Assembly: GCA_916048095.2 (NCBI GenBank)
Contig: OU696575.1
Span: 9,500,968-9,564,967, forward strand
Direction of reading: 5' to 3'
Origin: Sacculina carcini
Lineage: Eukaryota > Arthropoda > Thecostraca > Sacculinidae
Length of the DNA stretch: 64,000 nt
The stretch's first letter is position 1. Each line of letters starts with the position of its first letter. The position numbers and the translations under genes are program-made. The notes beneath the pieces were generated by a model. That model had not been told where the DNA came from. It saw only the letters and a program-made list of their open reading frames with translations, and did not search any database. This document shows positions 26,001 to 41,000 of this stretch, in pieces.

Positions 26001-29000
26001 GAAAATAACGACTGATGTAATATATTTAAGGTACAAAACTTCATTTGAAAAAAAAACTACATCAAGTAAATCATCATCCATTAAACCAGTTCTCAAAAAA
26101 CAGATAAAGAAATAACACTTGGTATAACTCGGCTCAACTTGCCTTGTTCGACTGACGATTTTTAAAAAAAAATCGACCTCTACGATAATGGTCTTTCAAT
26201 AAAGTCGATTTTGAAAAAACAATGGTTAAAACACTTTGAATTAAGCAGTTTCACCAGCCACTAATGCCAGTTATTTCATACAAAAAAGGTATTTGAGCAC
26301 ACACATCTCTCGTACATCAATCAAAGCTATGTTTCGTAGAGTCTGTTTGAAAAACATGTTTCATTCAAAAAGCGTTGGATTTAAAAACGAAGCAATCAAG
26401 TTTTTTTGTTCTGCTGACAACGTTTTCCGAATCTGAACATCAATTAGAGGAAATCAAAACCTGTTTTAAATACATCATGGCTTCATTTATGAAAAAATGG
26501 TTTCCTTAAACAAACTCGATCAATCATTGAATTTGTTTTGTTATACTGACAAATTGTTTCAAATATCCACATCATTAAAGCCATCTTTTAAAAACAATGG
26601 TTATTTCAATGGAAAAATACCTAAGCCATCAGACCCGGATGCACTTTTGAAACAGTCTATATATATACACACTGTATATTATATACATTTTGGGGCAATT
26701 CCTAAAAATCATTAAACAAAGAACCTATAAACATGTTTTTGCGCACAATAAACCACAACCAAAAAACGTTGTTTGGCATCTCTACACACACCTATCTCAC
26801 GACACTTCACCCGATCATTTCATCAACAAAACACCCGATCATCTCATCAACACGACACCCGATCATCTCATCAACATGACACCCGATCATCTCATCAACA
26901 TGACACCAGATCATCTCATCAACATGACACCCGATCATCTCATCAACATGACACCCGATCATCTCATCAACATGACACCAGATCATCTCATCAACATGAC
27001 ACCAGATCATCTCATCAACATGACACCAGATCATCTCATCAACATGACACCCGATCATCTCATCAATATGACACCCGATCATCTCATTAATATAACACCC
27101 GATCATCTCATCAACATGACACCCGATCATCTCATTAATATAACACCCGATCACCGCCAAGTGATACCTAGAACGCTGCAAACGCTGGTCTGTGCAAACG
27201 CACACACTCGCATACAAGCATACATACACAATGCGCAGAGCACCAGGCCAGCAAATGGAACACAAGCATAAGCCCACACACATCGAAAACTTCTAACTAC
27301 ATATTCCATTTTGGCTTTGCTGCTTGTCTCAAGTATCACTTTTAATTCCCATGGTTTCTTAGTGCACGAATCCGATTATGTAGAGGTTGAGCGGTCCGTG
27401 AGATTTGTTTCCACTCACCAGGCATTTGCCTCCGTCTTTCTTCTGCGTCCACCAAAGAGTTTTCAGATCCTGTATCTTTCCGTTTTCTTGCATTTTAAGA
27501 ATGACTTCACTGAGCTGCTGGGCGCTGATGGGTGATGTCTTGCCCACGGCAATGCCATAGCCCTTGTTGTCCAGAAGTCCGCCCACCTACAGGAGAAGCA
27601 TACGATTTCGCCGTTAATAAAACGTCTTTCTCTAAACATCTTCAAGAATGATCATTAGTATTAGTATTATTATAATCACTTAACAAAGTGAAATGGGAAG
27701 ACCACGAACGTCAAAATTGCAGACTGCAACCCCCTGCAAATGGATCGTCAAGAAAAGAAGGCGAGAAGAGCAATTACGTCGGTAAAAAATTCACACTAGA
27801 AATTTAATGAGAATGAGTGGCAATCTTAAAATTAAACAAATAAATGGGAAAAATATAGAAATAAACGGACCAGAAATTCAAGTAACACTAATGTAGATCA
27901 ATGATTTATTGAAGTAGAGGTTGTATCACTGAAAAACATATGTTATGCTTTGAGTCATTAGATCGTATTTCAAAGGTAATAATGTGATTAAGTGACAAAT
28001 GAATCAATTAATCCTTCAATACGAAATGTAAAAAGTCCATATAAAGGACTATACTGATGATACGATAGAATTGACCACCCTGAATTCTCATGAATGAAGA
28101 AGCTCAATAAATTTTATCATAACTGTGATATTAGTTTTTGCCGATACCATCCTGACTATATTTGGTTCAACAAACACAATCAATGGAAATGTGAGTCCGG
28201 AATATATGTTTATCTAAAGCGTGATTTCTTGACCAATTTCGTTTAATTGTCCACATTTTAATGAGCCAACTTTCCATTGCCGATCACAGCGCTGTTATTT
28301 GTCCAATTTGATTTGAATAAAACAATTTCGTTTCAATTTTCGTTTGGTATGTGGAGTATCCAATATACGGCTTCATTCATCAAATCTTGCATAGCGCATC
28401 AAATATTTTCATTCATTCTCCACTTCGAAACTCTGTCGATCTCCACCAGTGAGGAATTCACCAATTATTAACACGCACTAATGTGTAGCATTAAAGGTCA
28501 CCAGAACAACCGATTTCTTGCAATTCCTTCAAGTTAATCTGGCTTTAGCAAGTCCTGCTCTGCTTTGTTTCTGACCTGTGTAAGATCGCAGCGTCGTTGG
28601 ACTACGTATTCAATGGTCGATGATTCCATGAAGTAGGCGTATTTGCCAGCAGCCTCGCTAACTCGATCAGGACCGCGACGAGAAGATTCAAACACCGACG
28701 GTGTCTGACTGCTCATAAACTCCCACATCTTGTTGAAAGGATATACTGTCGACTGTCTGCGTCCCAAATGAGTCAAACATACGAACAAGACTCACAAATA
28801 CACACAGTTACACACACACACACATACACGTACACATACACACAACTACACACGCACATACACACATACATACACACACAGGCACGCACACACACAGAAT
28901 TTGCTAATTGCTAATGTAGAGTTAAGAATGCATATATTTTAACGCTACTCAAAAAATAGCCGTAGCTGCTATCTGAAAAAGAGAAAAAATTCAAGACTTC

Positions 29001-32000
29001 CCTGATATCATATCACAAATGGCTTGAAAACTGCACATGTGCATGCATGTCATCTAAGAAATTAGCAGTGCAAATCTAAAAATGTTGGATGAATTAAACT
29101 GTTTGTGTGTGGGCGTGCGACACTTATGTGGTTGTGAAGATGAAACACCTGAAGAAGGAGCCAGTGGAACCTTTGTCATAGAGGCCGTATTTGATCTCTG
29201 TCTGTCTGGCCAAGTCTTCGGCGCTCGATATCGGAGAATTTAGCGTTTCAACAGTGAGAAATGCAGCTAGATTAGCTGTGTATGAGGATACCTGATCCGA
29301 ACGCACAATATCAATTATAGAAAATGTGAAGGCAACATTTTCTGTGCAAAAATATTCAATAAATACTATATAAAAATACTATATAATGTATGCAATGATA
29401 AATTATGATAATCTTGATAAAGTTTAAATTATTATAAATTTATATTGAGATATCTAGAGGCAAATATTTCCTGTTGATCTTATTACGTATAGCTCACTTC
29501 ATTGGAAGTAATCAGTATGTTCACTTGAAACGTCCACCATCAAGGAAAACAAGCGGATGAAACACGGGCTGGACTTCTCTCAGCTATAGTAATCTATCAA
29601 CCGCTAAAATATATCATACTCATATTTCAATTCTGAACAATTTCTAGGTGTTATTTTTTGCATCCAATTTAGAGTACTTGATACTTCCTGTGGTAGTTTG
29701 TTAGTACCTGTAATGATCAATGTTGTACAACATTTTTCAACAAATGTTTTTACAACAAGGTATATATAAATTCCCGAATTAAACATGAAAATTAATAGAT
29801 AACTTAGTATAACTAACTAAATAACAACCAATAATTATTATTAATACAATCGATTTTAATTACTAATCTATTAATAAATTTTGCATAAATTCTAGTGAAT
29901 ATGTAGCAAAATTGATAATTATAAATTTGATTGCTTGAATTATATCACACTGCAAATGGTACGGAAATGATAACATATATTTTAACCTGAGCTTTTCAAT
30001 AATATAGTTGTTTAATTTCAAATCAACACCATTTATATAATCATTAATATTTTAGCGACAATTCTTGGTATTTTTGATAAAGAGGAGAAATTGCCTCATT
30101 TGAGACAGTGAATATGTGCAAATGTAGAGGAAATATCACAAGAAGCGCTTCGAAAGACATCGATTTGTTCTATCTTGAAAATGTTTCCGTCACATCGCTC
30201 CTGACCGCTGCCCACGCTCTCTCATATCTACCGAGTTATTCTCAAAGAATTTCTACATTTCTGGTCTTATTTCATCTCATCTTTGTACAATTGGCCTACT
30301 TTACGCAGAAAAGTGTACATAAACTCAGATTAAAACTCTCAAAACATTCGGACCGTACTGTATTTGAGAAGTTAAATTGTCATTAACTTAGATTAATCTG
30401 TGAATGTGTGTATGTATGTGTGTATGTGTATGTATGTGTGTGTATGCATGTATGTGTATGTTTGTGTGTGTGTGTGTGTGTGTGTGTAATGTAGTTTTGT
30501 TGTTTGCGTTGCTGATAATTTGCTTTGTATACAACATATTCCTGTTTTCTACCTAGAATAGAAGATATATACGCTAAAAATTCGCGTATAATATTTCAGA
30601 ACGCATGATTATTGAATACTGACACTTCATTGAAAATGGACAAAGCGCATGTGATTGTGTATGTGATTGTGTGTAGTGAACTTTCTGACCATGATAAGAG
30701 TGAAGAACCACCAGGTTCCCGCCACCATGCGGGTCGACACAGCTCTGAACATCCAACAACATCAACGACATATATAGTGTATTTACTGTAACGCTTAAAA
30801 ATCAACACAGACGCAAGATTGAGGAGACAAATTCAAGGCATGAAAAAGTAAGTGTGCAGCAGTACAACCAAGTAGTGGAGCCATCAAGTGGTGGTTTCAG
30901 GAGGCAATTTTTATCTCTGATCTTGCGACAAAATAACTGAGAACTATACACACTTGCAATGCGATTATATTCTCACGTAATAACTTACAAAACAAACATT
31001 TTTCAATAGAACACTCAAATTTTACATAAAATACATATATTTTATATTCATACATACATACATATATTTTATCAAATCCCGACTTTATATATATTTTATG
31101 GTTCAACAGAATTGTTTGTTGTATACTAAACTACTTGTAAAATTGCCCTTGTGCTTTTAACTTCTCACCATGACATATCGGATGCTGAATTCAACTGTTA
31201 TCGCTTGTTCAATTCTAAGTGAAAAACAAAGTCAAGACTGCTGCTAGATGTCCTACATTGACTAACAAGAAGCTCATCCGTCCTGTAACAAAATGAGCTC
31301 ACCCAATATAATCATCAATGGTTAGGTGTCTGTGCGGAACATTTTAGAGCTGGAGAAATACATATTATTTTTGCTTCAAAACAGATGATTCAGCCTGGTC
31401 TGAATAGAAGAAATTACACTAGCGGCCCAAGACGTTAATATCCAAGCACCTGTGCATGTCAGCTCTACGTCTAGCGTAACCAAACCAAATTCCAATGGTA
31501 GAATTTCTGGGGAAATTTGCGAAAATCATAACCTTCAGCATTTATTATCTATTATATTATATATTTTGACAATAGTTTGAAAACAATTGTTGAATTGAAC
31601 ATTTCATTTAATTACTTTGAATTTATTTTGTTATAGGCTGAAAATGTTCATGCTAAATATTTCTACTCATCAAATAAACTATGGAAAATATTCAATGAAA
31701 TTGCGAGATGACACAATGACAATGATGTATTTTGCCAGTATTCATATTTGATGCTGGTTGATTTGCTTCGTCAACCATGAGTGATACATGATGTTAAGAC
31801 CCGCACACTGAGAAGAACGAATCGTCTTACTTGGGAGCAATATCTGACCCTTGCTGCATCAGCGAACCGATGTTGAACCACAGACCGTTGTTCATATTGA
31901 AGTCGTTCTCCATCTCCACAGGATCATCAACACACGGATGAGGGTTACCCCATTCGTACGGAGTGAATCTGACAATACAGGACGAAAGCATACAGGAGCA

Positions 32001-35000
32001 TGCAGACGGGAAAACAAGGAACAAACGAGAAACCAGCTTTGGCAGGCATCCACATGCACACCAGGTGTCAAGACTCCGAACCGTCCAATTGTCGGAGGTG
32101 ACGTAGCTTCCACGGTCTAAACCAGCGGTCCTTAAGCTTTTTTCTGTGATTGCCCACTTGTTATTGCGCTAGTTCTCTACTTTTGTAAACAGCGCTGAGA
32201 AATTCAATTAACCCAATTTTTGCACCAAATTAGAATTCAGGAATTCACTAGAAATGAAAATAAGCAAATTCGGAATCATTAAAACACATTTATCCTTATA
32301 TCTCGCATTGAATTCCCCACATGGCAGCCCTTTCATTGCCCATCAGTGGGAAATGCACACAAGTTACGGACCACTGAACCACTAAACTATTCGCTATGTA
32401 CTAGAGCAATGCAGTGATATCAACTGTGGCTGAGCTATTGATCACAAATTCTAATTATGAAGCTGCAAGATCTTAAAGTGTGCATGTATATTGTCATGGG
32501 TATTCTAGTGTTGACTACATACAGTGTTCATCAAGTAGAAACATGTGCAGAGATTTAAGGGAGTTAGGTAGGCTTTTCTCTGTAAATAGGGTGAAGTAAA
32601 CAGCAGGTGTATCGCTATCATGTGAACCCAATACATTCCTATATATTCATGTAGAATGTAGCTGTTCATTTTGGCAATGCAGGTTACAGAAATGAATACC
32701 AAAAATTTCCAAAAGACATGAGACCACCTCAATATGGCTGATAAAGCCACACCTAAAAATAATGACCAAAAACCACCTCTTAACGTTTTTTCGATGTGCA
32801 AGGTGTTATAAATTTTGTTTTGCTTCCTTTTTCCACCAAATGATGAGCTAAATTTTGTGAAGGTCTATATCTTTTTGCAAAATCATAATAAACTTTTGTG
32901 TCGGGAACGACAAACGTATTTGGGTTCTCATCAGATATAGTGTGTCCCAACGTTTAATATGTACATATGTCAGCTGCAGGTAAATGTGAAGCCTTATTTA
33001 TACCTCTCTCCATAGTGTAAATGATACACCGTCTGTCAATTGAGATTGGAAAGTGTCTACCCATTTTGATATCTAACAGCGTAAGCGACTATGGGCCGAC
33101 TATGAATGAGCCGAAAGTATGCGCAGATGTCAGTTAACTGCACATAAGCACACCGAAGTCATGTTCCGTATGAGCATAAAACAAAGCAAGCATGCTTTAC
33201 AGCATACATAAACACATGGTCATGCTGCACTCCACAAAACCAAGAACATACGAATAAGCTCATAGACCCATGAACAAATCGACAATGTACTGTATTGAAG
33301 GGCATATCGTTAGCCGTTCAGAGCAGCTAACGTTGACGGCATATTTTGCATTTGACTGAGCAATGATTGTAAGCGTGCTGAAAAACAAAGACTGGCAGGA
33401 TATGTGGAGACGCTTTTCCGTCCGTTATCCCCGGGAGCAAATGTTCCGCGCCGGTCAGCACATCTCACTTTGGCAGAATGTCACATCCCTGTTGCACCAG
33501 GGATCCCACAGCCAACCACAGCGTGTTGAGAAAGTTGAACTGGTTCTCCAACACGTCCTGGTTGAGGTGGCAAGGGTGCGGATGTTCCCACTCATAGGGA
33601 GTGTATCTGATAGCAGATTCAAGTCAACAATGGAATTTGGGAATTGTTCCGTACAGCCTCCATTTGAGCATAATCGCGTTCAATTTGCACGGTAGAGCCA
33701 AACATTCCGTGTTGCTAGGACAAGTGGAAGCGTTCGACTTCGTGTAAGTGTTTCATTGTCTGAAAGCAGTGTAAGTGTGATAATACACGATAATATCCAC
33801 AAGAAAACAATCCATAATTAAAGCAAGCACATATGAACAATATGTCATCAAAGCAATCAGAAGCTTTGTTCGTGAAAACTATATAAAATGCCAGCTGCTG
33901 ACCCAGTAAAATTTCAAAATGGAATTCTGGAAATGTGCGTGGGCTTGGACTAGAGCGAACAGTTTGTGATAGTATGCAAATTTGTTCGTTTGAAGCTGTC
34001 GGATGTAAAATTTGCACTTTGTATGAGTAATCAACAAATCAATGTTTATATTCAGTTATTTATGTGTAATATAGAATTTGTTAGATTAGCATTTGAGAGA
34101 CCCTAAGAAAGCTAAATTCATTGAAGGCTAGTTACGACTTGTGGTTGCTTGTAAATGTATATATGACTGTATAATTATCGTCATTATAAAAAGTATAAAA
34201 ATTGTATATATTAATTGTGAATTTATAAATAGTATTAAATTATACAATTGTAAGAATATATAAAAATCGAAAAAATTATTTCATATTTTGTGAGCGAAAT
34301 ATAAATCGATGAAGTTAACATCAAAAACATCTTCCTCCATGCAAATACATGACTCTTTCGTGCGACTATCGCCATACCTGGCCAGTACAAACATAAACAC
34401 GGACACGCCAAGGTATGCCAGCGCGATATAGATCCACACCTCCAGTGACAAAGGCTCCAGAAACGAGAACAGCGAAGGAGGCGAGGGCTTCGGTATGCTG
34501 AACAATAAACCGATTCCTAGCAACAAACGCAAATACATTTGCAATGGAGGTTGACATTGGTAGATATAATATTTGCATAGAGCATGTATAATTTAGATAT
34601 AACATAATATATTTTCCGATCATAGTGCATAAAGCCCATTCATGTTTCCTTAAATAATCTATCCATCTGTGCATCCATTTCCGTTGACATTTGCAAATAT
34701 TGTTGATGAATACTATAATGCTCATGATAAAACAATGCTTTGAAAATTCAAAATTAAACACCATATTTTATTATAATTTATACGTGTTAAAAATATTCCA
34801 CACAACATATGCTGAGAAATTACCAATATATTTGACCATAAAACATGAAACCCGATGAAAACAATCGCAATATGGTGATAATTAAATCAATATTCCTATA
34901 GTTTAAAATATATATCCGAAATATTGTCAAGTAGCGTTAAAGAGGGAAAAATTAGCTAGATGAAATATGCCCACAAAAGGCAACACACAAAACAAATGCA

Positions 35001-38000
35001 ATTTTGAATACCGATATGGCTAACACTGTTGGTTGTCAGGAAATTATTGCACGATTTGCACAGTGCGATCACAGTGCCACCTACCCAGGCTGAGCCACTG
35101 CAAACTGAAATCAACCACTTCCTGCCGACTTCTGGTGATCGTCAAATCACTAATTGCCAGGTGCGCACGCTGTTGGCAACATACACAACGACTAAATTTG
35201 TGTATATTTTAAACAATTGTTTGTTTTTATAATTATCTGTTGATATTTTAAACGCATATATATTTTACATTTTTTATTTTATTATAAGTTTATATATTCA
35301 CCGAAAACACAAGAAATAAACAGAATTATTAGAGAGATTTGTAGAGTTATCAAAGAATTATCAAATGTTGACGAATTTAATGAAGCTATATATCTAAAAA
35401 TAACAAACAATTTAAACATATTAAACAATATTAAGCAATATTAAACAATGTAATCTGTTATATTATTATTGTCGATGTTGTACGTTTCAATCGTGTGATA
35501 CGGTTGTGTCTTTGCTTTGGTTATCGGTGGAAATAGTCACCGGCGTACATGAGCTAATCCTATGGAGAAGTCCATGTGTGTATGGAGCCACAAGAACTTC
35601 TAGGTGGGCCACAGACGGTTTCAGGGAAGACAAAAGGACTCACATTGTGTTCAATGGGGCCACGGTAAGAAAAGGTTGAGAACCACTGATATAGATGGTA
35701 GCACTGAGAAAATCAATGTCAGCATCCAATGGCGCATTTTCTCAAATCTAACGTTGGATATCAATTTTATAGGCTTGAACAATGCCACCTAGACTACCTA
35801 GTATCTAGACACCTAGTATATAGGTGACGTCGGCTTGAATTAGCCAAATCCACCCAAAATTAGCTGGTTGGTTTTAAGTCTGACAATGCCTAAATGGTTT
35901 TAATTTCAGCACAATTTTCAAGTGCACTGCAAGAAAATGAAGAGCAATCGGTTTACGATATAAAATAACTACTTATAGTCTCGGCGAAATTAAATCCTGA
36001 ATCGGTGGCTGTATGTCAGTGTGTCCTTGTGTGTGTAAACATACGCACACTAGCCATTCAAGCACTGGTTTTGCTAGAATCCTACCGGTTGGGGTGGGGC
36101 TTAGGGGGACTAAGGAAGATGAGAGGCTTGGGGGAGCATGGGGAACTACACTCTAAATATTCATGCTCAGGATTTTCTGGCGGGTTCAGAAGGGCTTGGC
36201 ACAATTTGGTGGGCTTCAACCCCTGCAAGACCGCCGTTGTTGCCGTCACTAAATTCAGGTATTGTTTATTCCAAATCAGCAGTGTATGTCATCAAACCAT
36301 TGATGTCGTATTGAAGACCAAAATTCATCAATCACACAGGAATCAAATGTGATGAGCATTACTGACTTGATAAACTCAATGTAACCTGCTCTAGGTGTTG
36401 TTGTGTCTATGGTGGTTGTTATTAACCATTTTTGGCAGTGGATCAAAATATTGAGCAAATAAAACCTTGCCACCCAAGCATACATAAATATACCATTTGT
36501 CTTTATATGTAATGGTGATGCTTTGAATCGTAATTTAGATTGATTATGGTCTGCATCGATCAAATCGTGATTATAATTTAATCATGGACTGCTAAATCCC
36601 AAGACTAAGCATGATGTACTTTAATTATTACACTATATAATTATAATATATATTTTGGTGGCAAAATAATGATTTTCTAGGAACCCTTAGCGACCCATTT
36701 TAATGGCATGGCGACCCACTTTTGGAAGGCGAGCAAGGAGTATAGAACCACTGGTTTATGTTATTTACTTTTACGAATTACAAATATTCATATATTTGGA
36801 GCAGTTGCTCAAGAACTTTTGATCAAGGGCGGATTAGCTACTTGCTAGCCATCGACCATCTAGCAGCACATTCATCTGTGCAAACTTGACTCTCATATTG
36901 ACTGTTTGTTTGCGCTTTTTTACGGTTTATTCTATACCGGTCTCCCTATCCTGTCTTCAACTTTACGCGCCTGTTTGTTAATATGTGTGTGCTAAATAAT
37001 GGTTAAATGCCTAAGTGACAGCTGCTACACGGGAAGAAGCCGAAGCTTAACAACACACAGGTGTGCCCCGTGCAGCTCGCTGCCACCGCAGAACCCACCT
37101 TCTCCACGCTATGGCGCCACATGGACGTAAAACGAATTAGAGAGGACCACTTCCCAAGATTGCATGACACAACACATGACTGACATCTGGTACCATCATT
37201 TACTGCTGGGTGGACAGGGGCTGTTGGATTATAGAATTCGCTCAATGAAATTCTGCTCCGCAGGGATTCTAACCACGGTCCTCCCGCTTGTGAAGCGGGT
37301 GTGCTAACCACTACACCACGGAGTCCCATTGCTATGGCAAATGAACATCGTCGTTGTTGCTTTTGTTGTTGTTGAAGATGCGCACTCACTCCGTCCAACA
37401 ACTCTCCAATCATGCCGTTCCATCGTCCGTTGGCATCAGGAGATCCTGGCGAGTCGTCGGCGTTTGTGTGGAACGAGTAGTTGAATCCCAGCGCTTTTGA
37501 CAATTCGTCTATCAAGTCCACGCAAATTCCTTCATAACGATCGTTTCCGACTCGCTGTTTAGAAGACTCCTTCAGCATGGTGTAAGGATCTTTCTATAAG
37601 CATAGACGAATGCAATCATTAACAATGCGAATACCAAGAAATTGACAATATCGATCCTATTGTTAATATTCTCATTGTCTAATTTCCGGAACGCATAAGT
37701 ATGACGGTCACGGAAAAAATCGTCTTTCCTGGTGACATCTCCATCAATGAAGATAATTTAGAAGTGTGGGCCGTTTTAATGGACCCAAAGAGAGTTTACC
37801 AGTATGGTCGTGACAATAACGGTTTGATCTCGAGCGATGGTCTTGTGCACTGGTCTCGTGGTGACGTTGACTCCTACAAAGGGAGACCACTGTCCAATCT
37901 TTACCAGTCCGGCTTCTCGTAGTGCGACAATATCCAATTTGAAGTTGGATCGACGCCCGGAAGTGTCAAATTCTATATGTCCCGTCAAACCGTCCAGTTT

Positions 38001-41000
38001 CACCTTATATCAAGAACAATGATACCAACAACAACATTATAGCTAATCAATAATAATGCAGGTGTTTGAAAATCAATGCAGCGTACAAAATAAAGGATAG
38101 TATAATAAATGGGGACATATGCAGGAATAGGGAAACAAGTTTGCAATGATGCAAAGTTGCTCCTATGTTTTTTTCATTGGCCTTGTTAAGCATATGCCCT
38201 TGGGCAAGAAACAGCTCAATTATAAAATAATGATTAATAATTGTTATTATTATAATAAATTATAATAATGATAAAGTATCTATGACAAAATACCTATAAT
38301 CCTAAGGAAACATCCAGTTTGTTTGAACTTCAAATATTTTGCTCTTCGAGGAGCAAGCTAAAGCATAGGACGGCAATCTGGAGCTACGCACACATCTGAT
38401 TATCATCACTATTTAGCGCAGCATTCTTATTCTTGACTGGAGACAGAGCTTACCATCCTCATGAAGTTGATGAGCGACTCTCCATGCTCCCATGTTTGTC
38501 TGTCATCGTCACAACTCAAAGGAGCTACTTTAACATCAGTGGATCCCTCCAGAGCAGCGATCGCCTCAGCAAACAGGTGTACACCATCGTACAATAAGGC
38601 ATCTTCTGTCTGTTGATACAAATCAAGTAGTGATCTCCTAGATTATTTCTGCAAATCATTCAACAGATCCACTCAACTTGTGCTATTTGTAACGGCCATT
38701 TGACTGGCGCTTACACGTAGAGAGTGAGCTGAGATGTCCAGTCGCGTTCCCTGCTGGCGCTCCGATTCTCTCCACTCGCCTACGGTGAGAATCACGTGAG
38801 GGTTGTCCGGATCGATCAAGCGGATGCCGGTGATGTTGCAGCCGCTGTACTTGAAGTCCTCCAGACTCACAGTGTGAAGATCCTACATCAAATTGTCAAT
38901 ATGTCAGCACCAAAATTGAAAATTTAATTTGCTTAAAGTTAATTGCCATTACCATAATTCCTTATGGTTTTATTATATTAGGGACTGGATTATAAAAAAA
39001 ATTGACTGAATATAAAATCAAGAGACCTTAGAAAGCATAGCATTAGTTTCCTTGCGTCGATATTAAAACATGATGTCACATGTATCTCAATTGATATTGT
39101 ATTAAAACAAAATATATATTTCAATGAGTTATTAGTTGAAGAATACCGCCGCAGCCATATTTCTTCGCTATAACAATACGAGTATTTTTCATCCTTTTTA
39201 TATAGTATATTATCATATTATATTTATATATCGTAACATATATTATGTTAGATTATATTTTATGTACAATTTATTATGAGGTATCTTTACATAACTATAT
39301 TTATAATCGCAATTGCCTTTTGCTAATTCCTTGAATATTGCAATTCTTCCAGACATCCAGCTTCTGATAACTTCTGATGACTTATGATCAGTCGTGACAT
39401 TGGATCTCACCAGTGACGTGAAGAAGAAGCTGTACTGGTCGGTGATCATGCCGACCTGTTGAGCCTGCTTGAGCACCGGAAACACGTGATTGGCCGCGCA
39501 GTCGACCACCACGTGGCGCACCGGAGACTCCATGATGGCGCGCAACACGTGGCGATAATGGCCGTCGCGCGACAATTGGTACACGTGCACGTGGTGCGAC
39601 TTGTTGAACTGTCCCAGCTGCAGGGTCTGGCACGTGGTACGTGGCACGTATAGCACGTGGTGCATTTAGCATGTGTGATTTGTCCGTTAGAACACATCGA
39701 ACATCATGTAAACATGCTTTTATTCTGGCATTCCTTTCTAATATTTCTTAAACCGAAAATTACACAATAAATCAGTCCCAAATTAGAAAAACATAAGATG
39801 CATTCAAACATTAATTTGGTATAAACATCATTTTGTAGAGAATATTGTATAAAAATGTGTTTAAAATAATACACTTTGTATTTTGTATCTCGTATAAGCA
39901 GACATTATGTTTGTATAAAATACTTTTAGAGTAATCATCTTCCAAAATATAGAAAGCAATGCAAATTGATCTCAAGTGCATTCGAACGTCATTTGATATT
40001 TGTCTTTTTCGGAGCCCTCAGCAATGTTTATACACACATAACCTTCGAAAACATATAAACCCACGCAAATTGGTCTTTGGTATTCGACTAAATACATGAA
40101 ATAGAATAGAAAACACATTTACAACAGAAATGCAACAATATGTATTTGATATAGCGTACATATTTAGACACAGACGCGCAATAAAGAATACCACACAGAA
40201 ACAATGTAGAGAATAGAAGGTAGGCACAAAGTGAAACAAGTGGAACAGGTCTGTAGGATGGGAGCAGAAATAGGTTTTGTTTCTATTCCTGTGGGGTGTC
40301 TAGTCATCATCCTCATTGCAGAACAGTGGGGGAGCCGGCTTATGCGCCGGCGACTTCACTATGAATCTGTTTGTACTGCACTGTTACCATTAGCAGGGCA
40401 AAGCTTGGCCAGACAACAAATAGAAAATAAAACACAAACAAATGAGATAAAATACCGAAAACGGGCATGTCGCAGTCGTGAAAATTAACAGAAAGCAGGC
40501 AAGAAAACACGAAAACATGCACAATCAGGAACAAGTGAAACAAGGGTAAAGACGTTTAATTTAGGATCATTCAGCCATCAAGATGAGAATAAGTGAGCAG
40601 ATATTTATTAGGGCCAGAGGAGACGGATATAAATGAAGACTTATTAGGATTTAAATGATGAAGATAAGATGGGCGAGTTGTAGAAACCAGCAGCACAAAA
40701 ATAATATGATTTCCAAAACCACCAAGATTGATTGAGAGATGAAGACAGGATATTCTGTGTTTTCGGTCTTTTGAACAGGTTTACGTGAAGTGGTCTGAGC
40801 GCAAAATACGGAACTGTATTTGAGGAAAACATCAAACATTTATTGGATGTTTAACATGGTCATGGCTGCATGAAACTATAACCAGCATGGATACCAGAGC
40901 CGTTTGCGAGGAATTATGCCCCCCCCCCGAAGGCAACACTTGGTCCCCCATTATAAATAAATCACCAAGTAATGAATGTATTTATTAAACATAATCACAT

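Noticed and set aside
26806-27154. Regular 24-bp direct repeats suggesting a CRISPR array
   Set aside because: Repeats are contiguous without unique spacers, no cas genes exist, and the context is a eukaryotic intron. It is a minisatellite.
31831-33606. Upstream pore exon as part of a separate tandem receptor gene
   Set aside because: No second M1 or M3 exon lies between the two pore exons, and both fit the same flanking exons in phase, so duplication of one exon is simpler.
37254-37327. A functional tRNA-Val(CAC) gene
   Set aside because: The T-loop lacks the invariant C, and acceptor and T-stem pairing are poor. The sequence continues into a SINE-like body.
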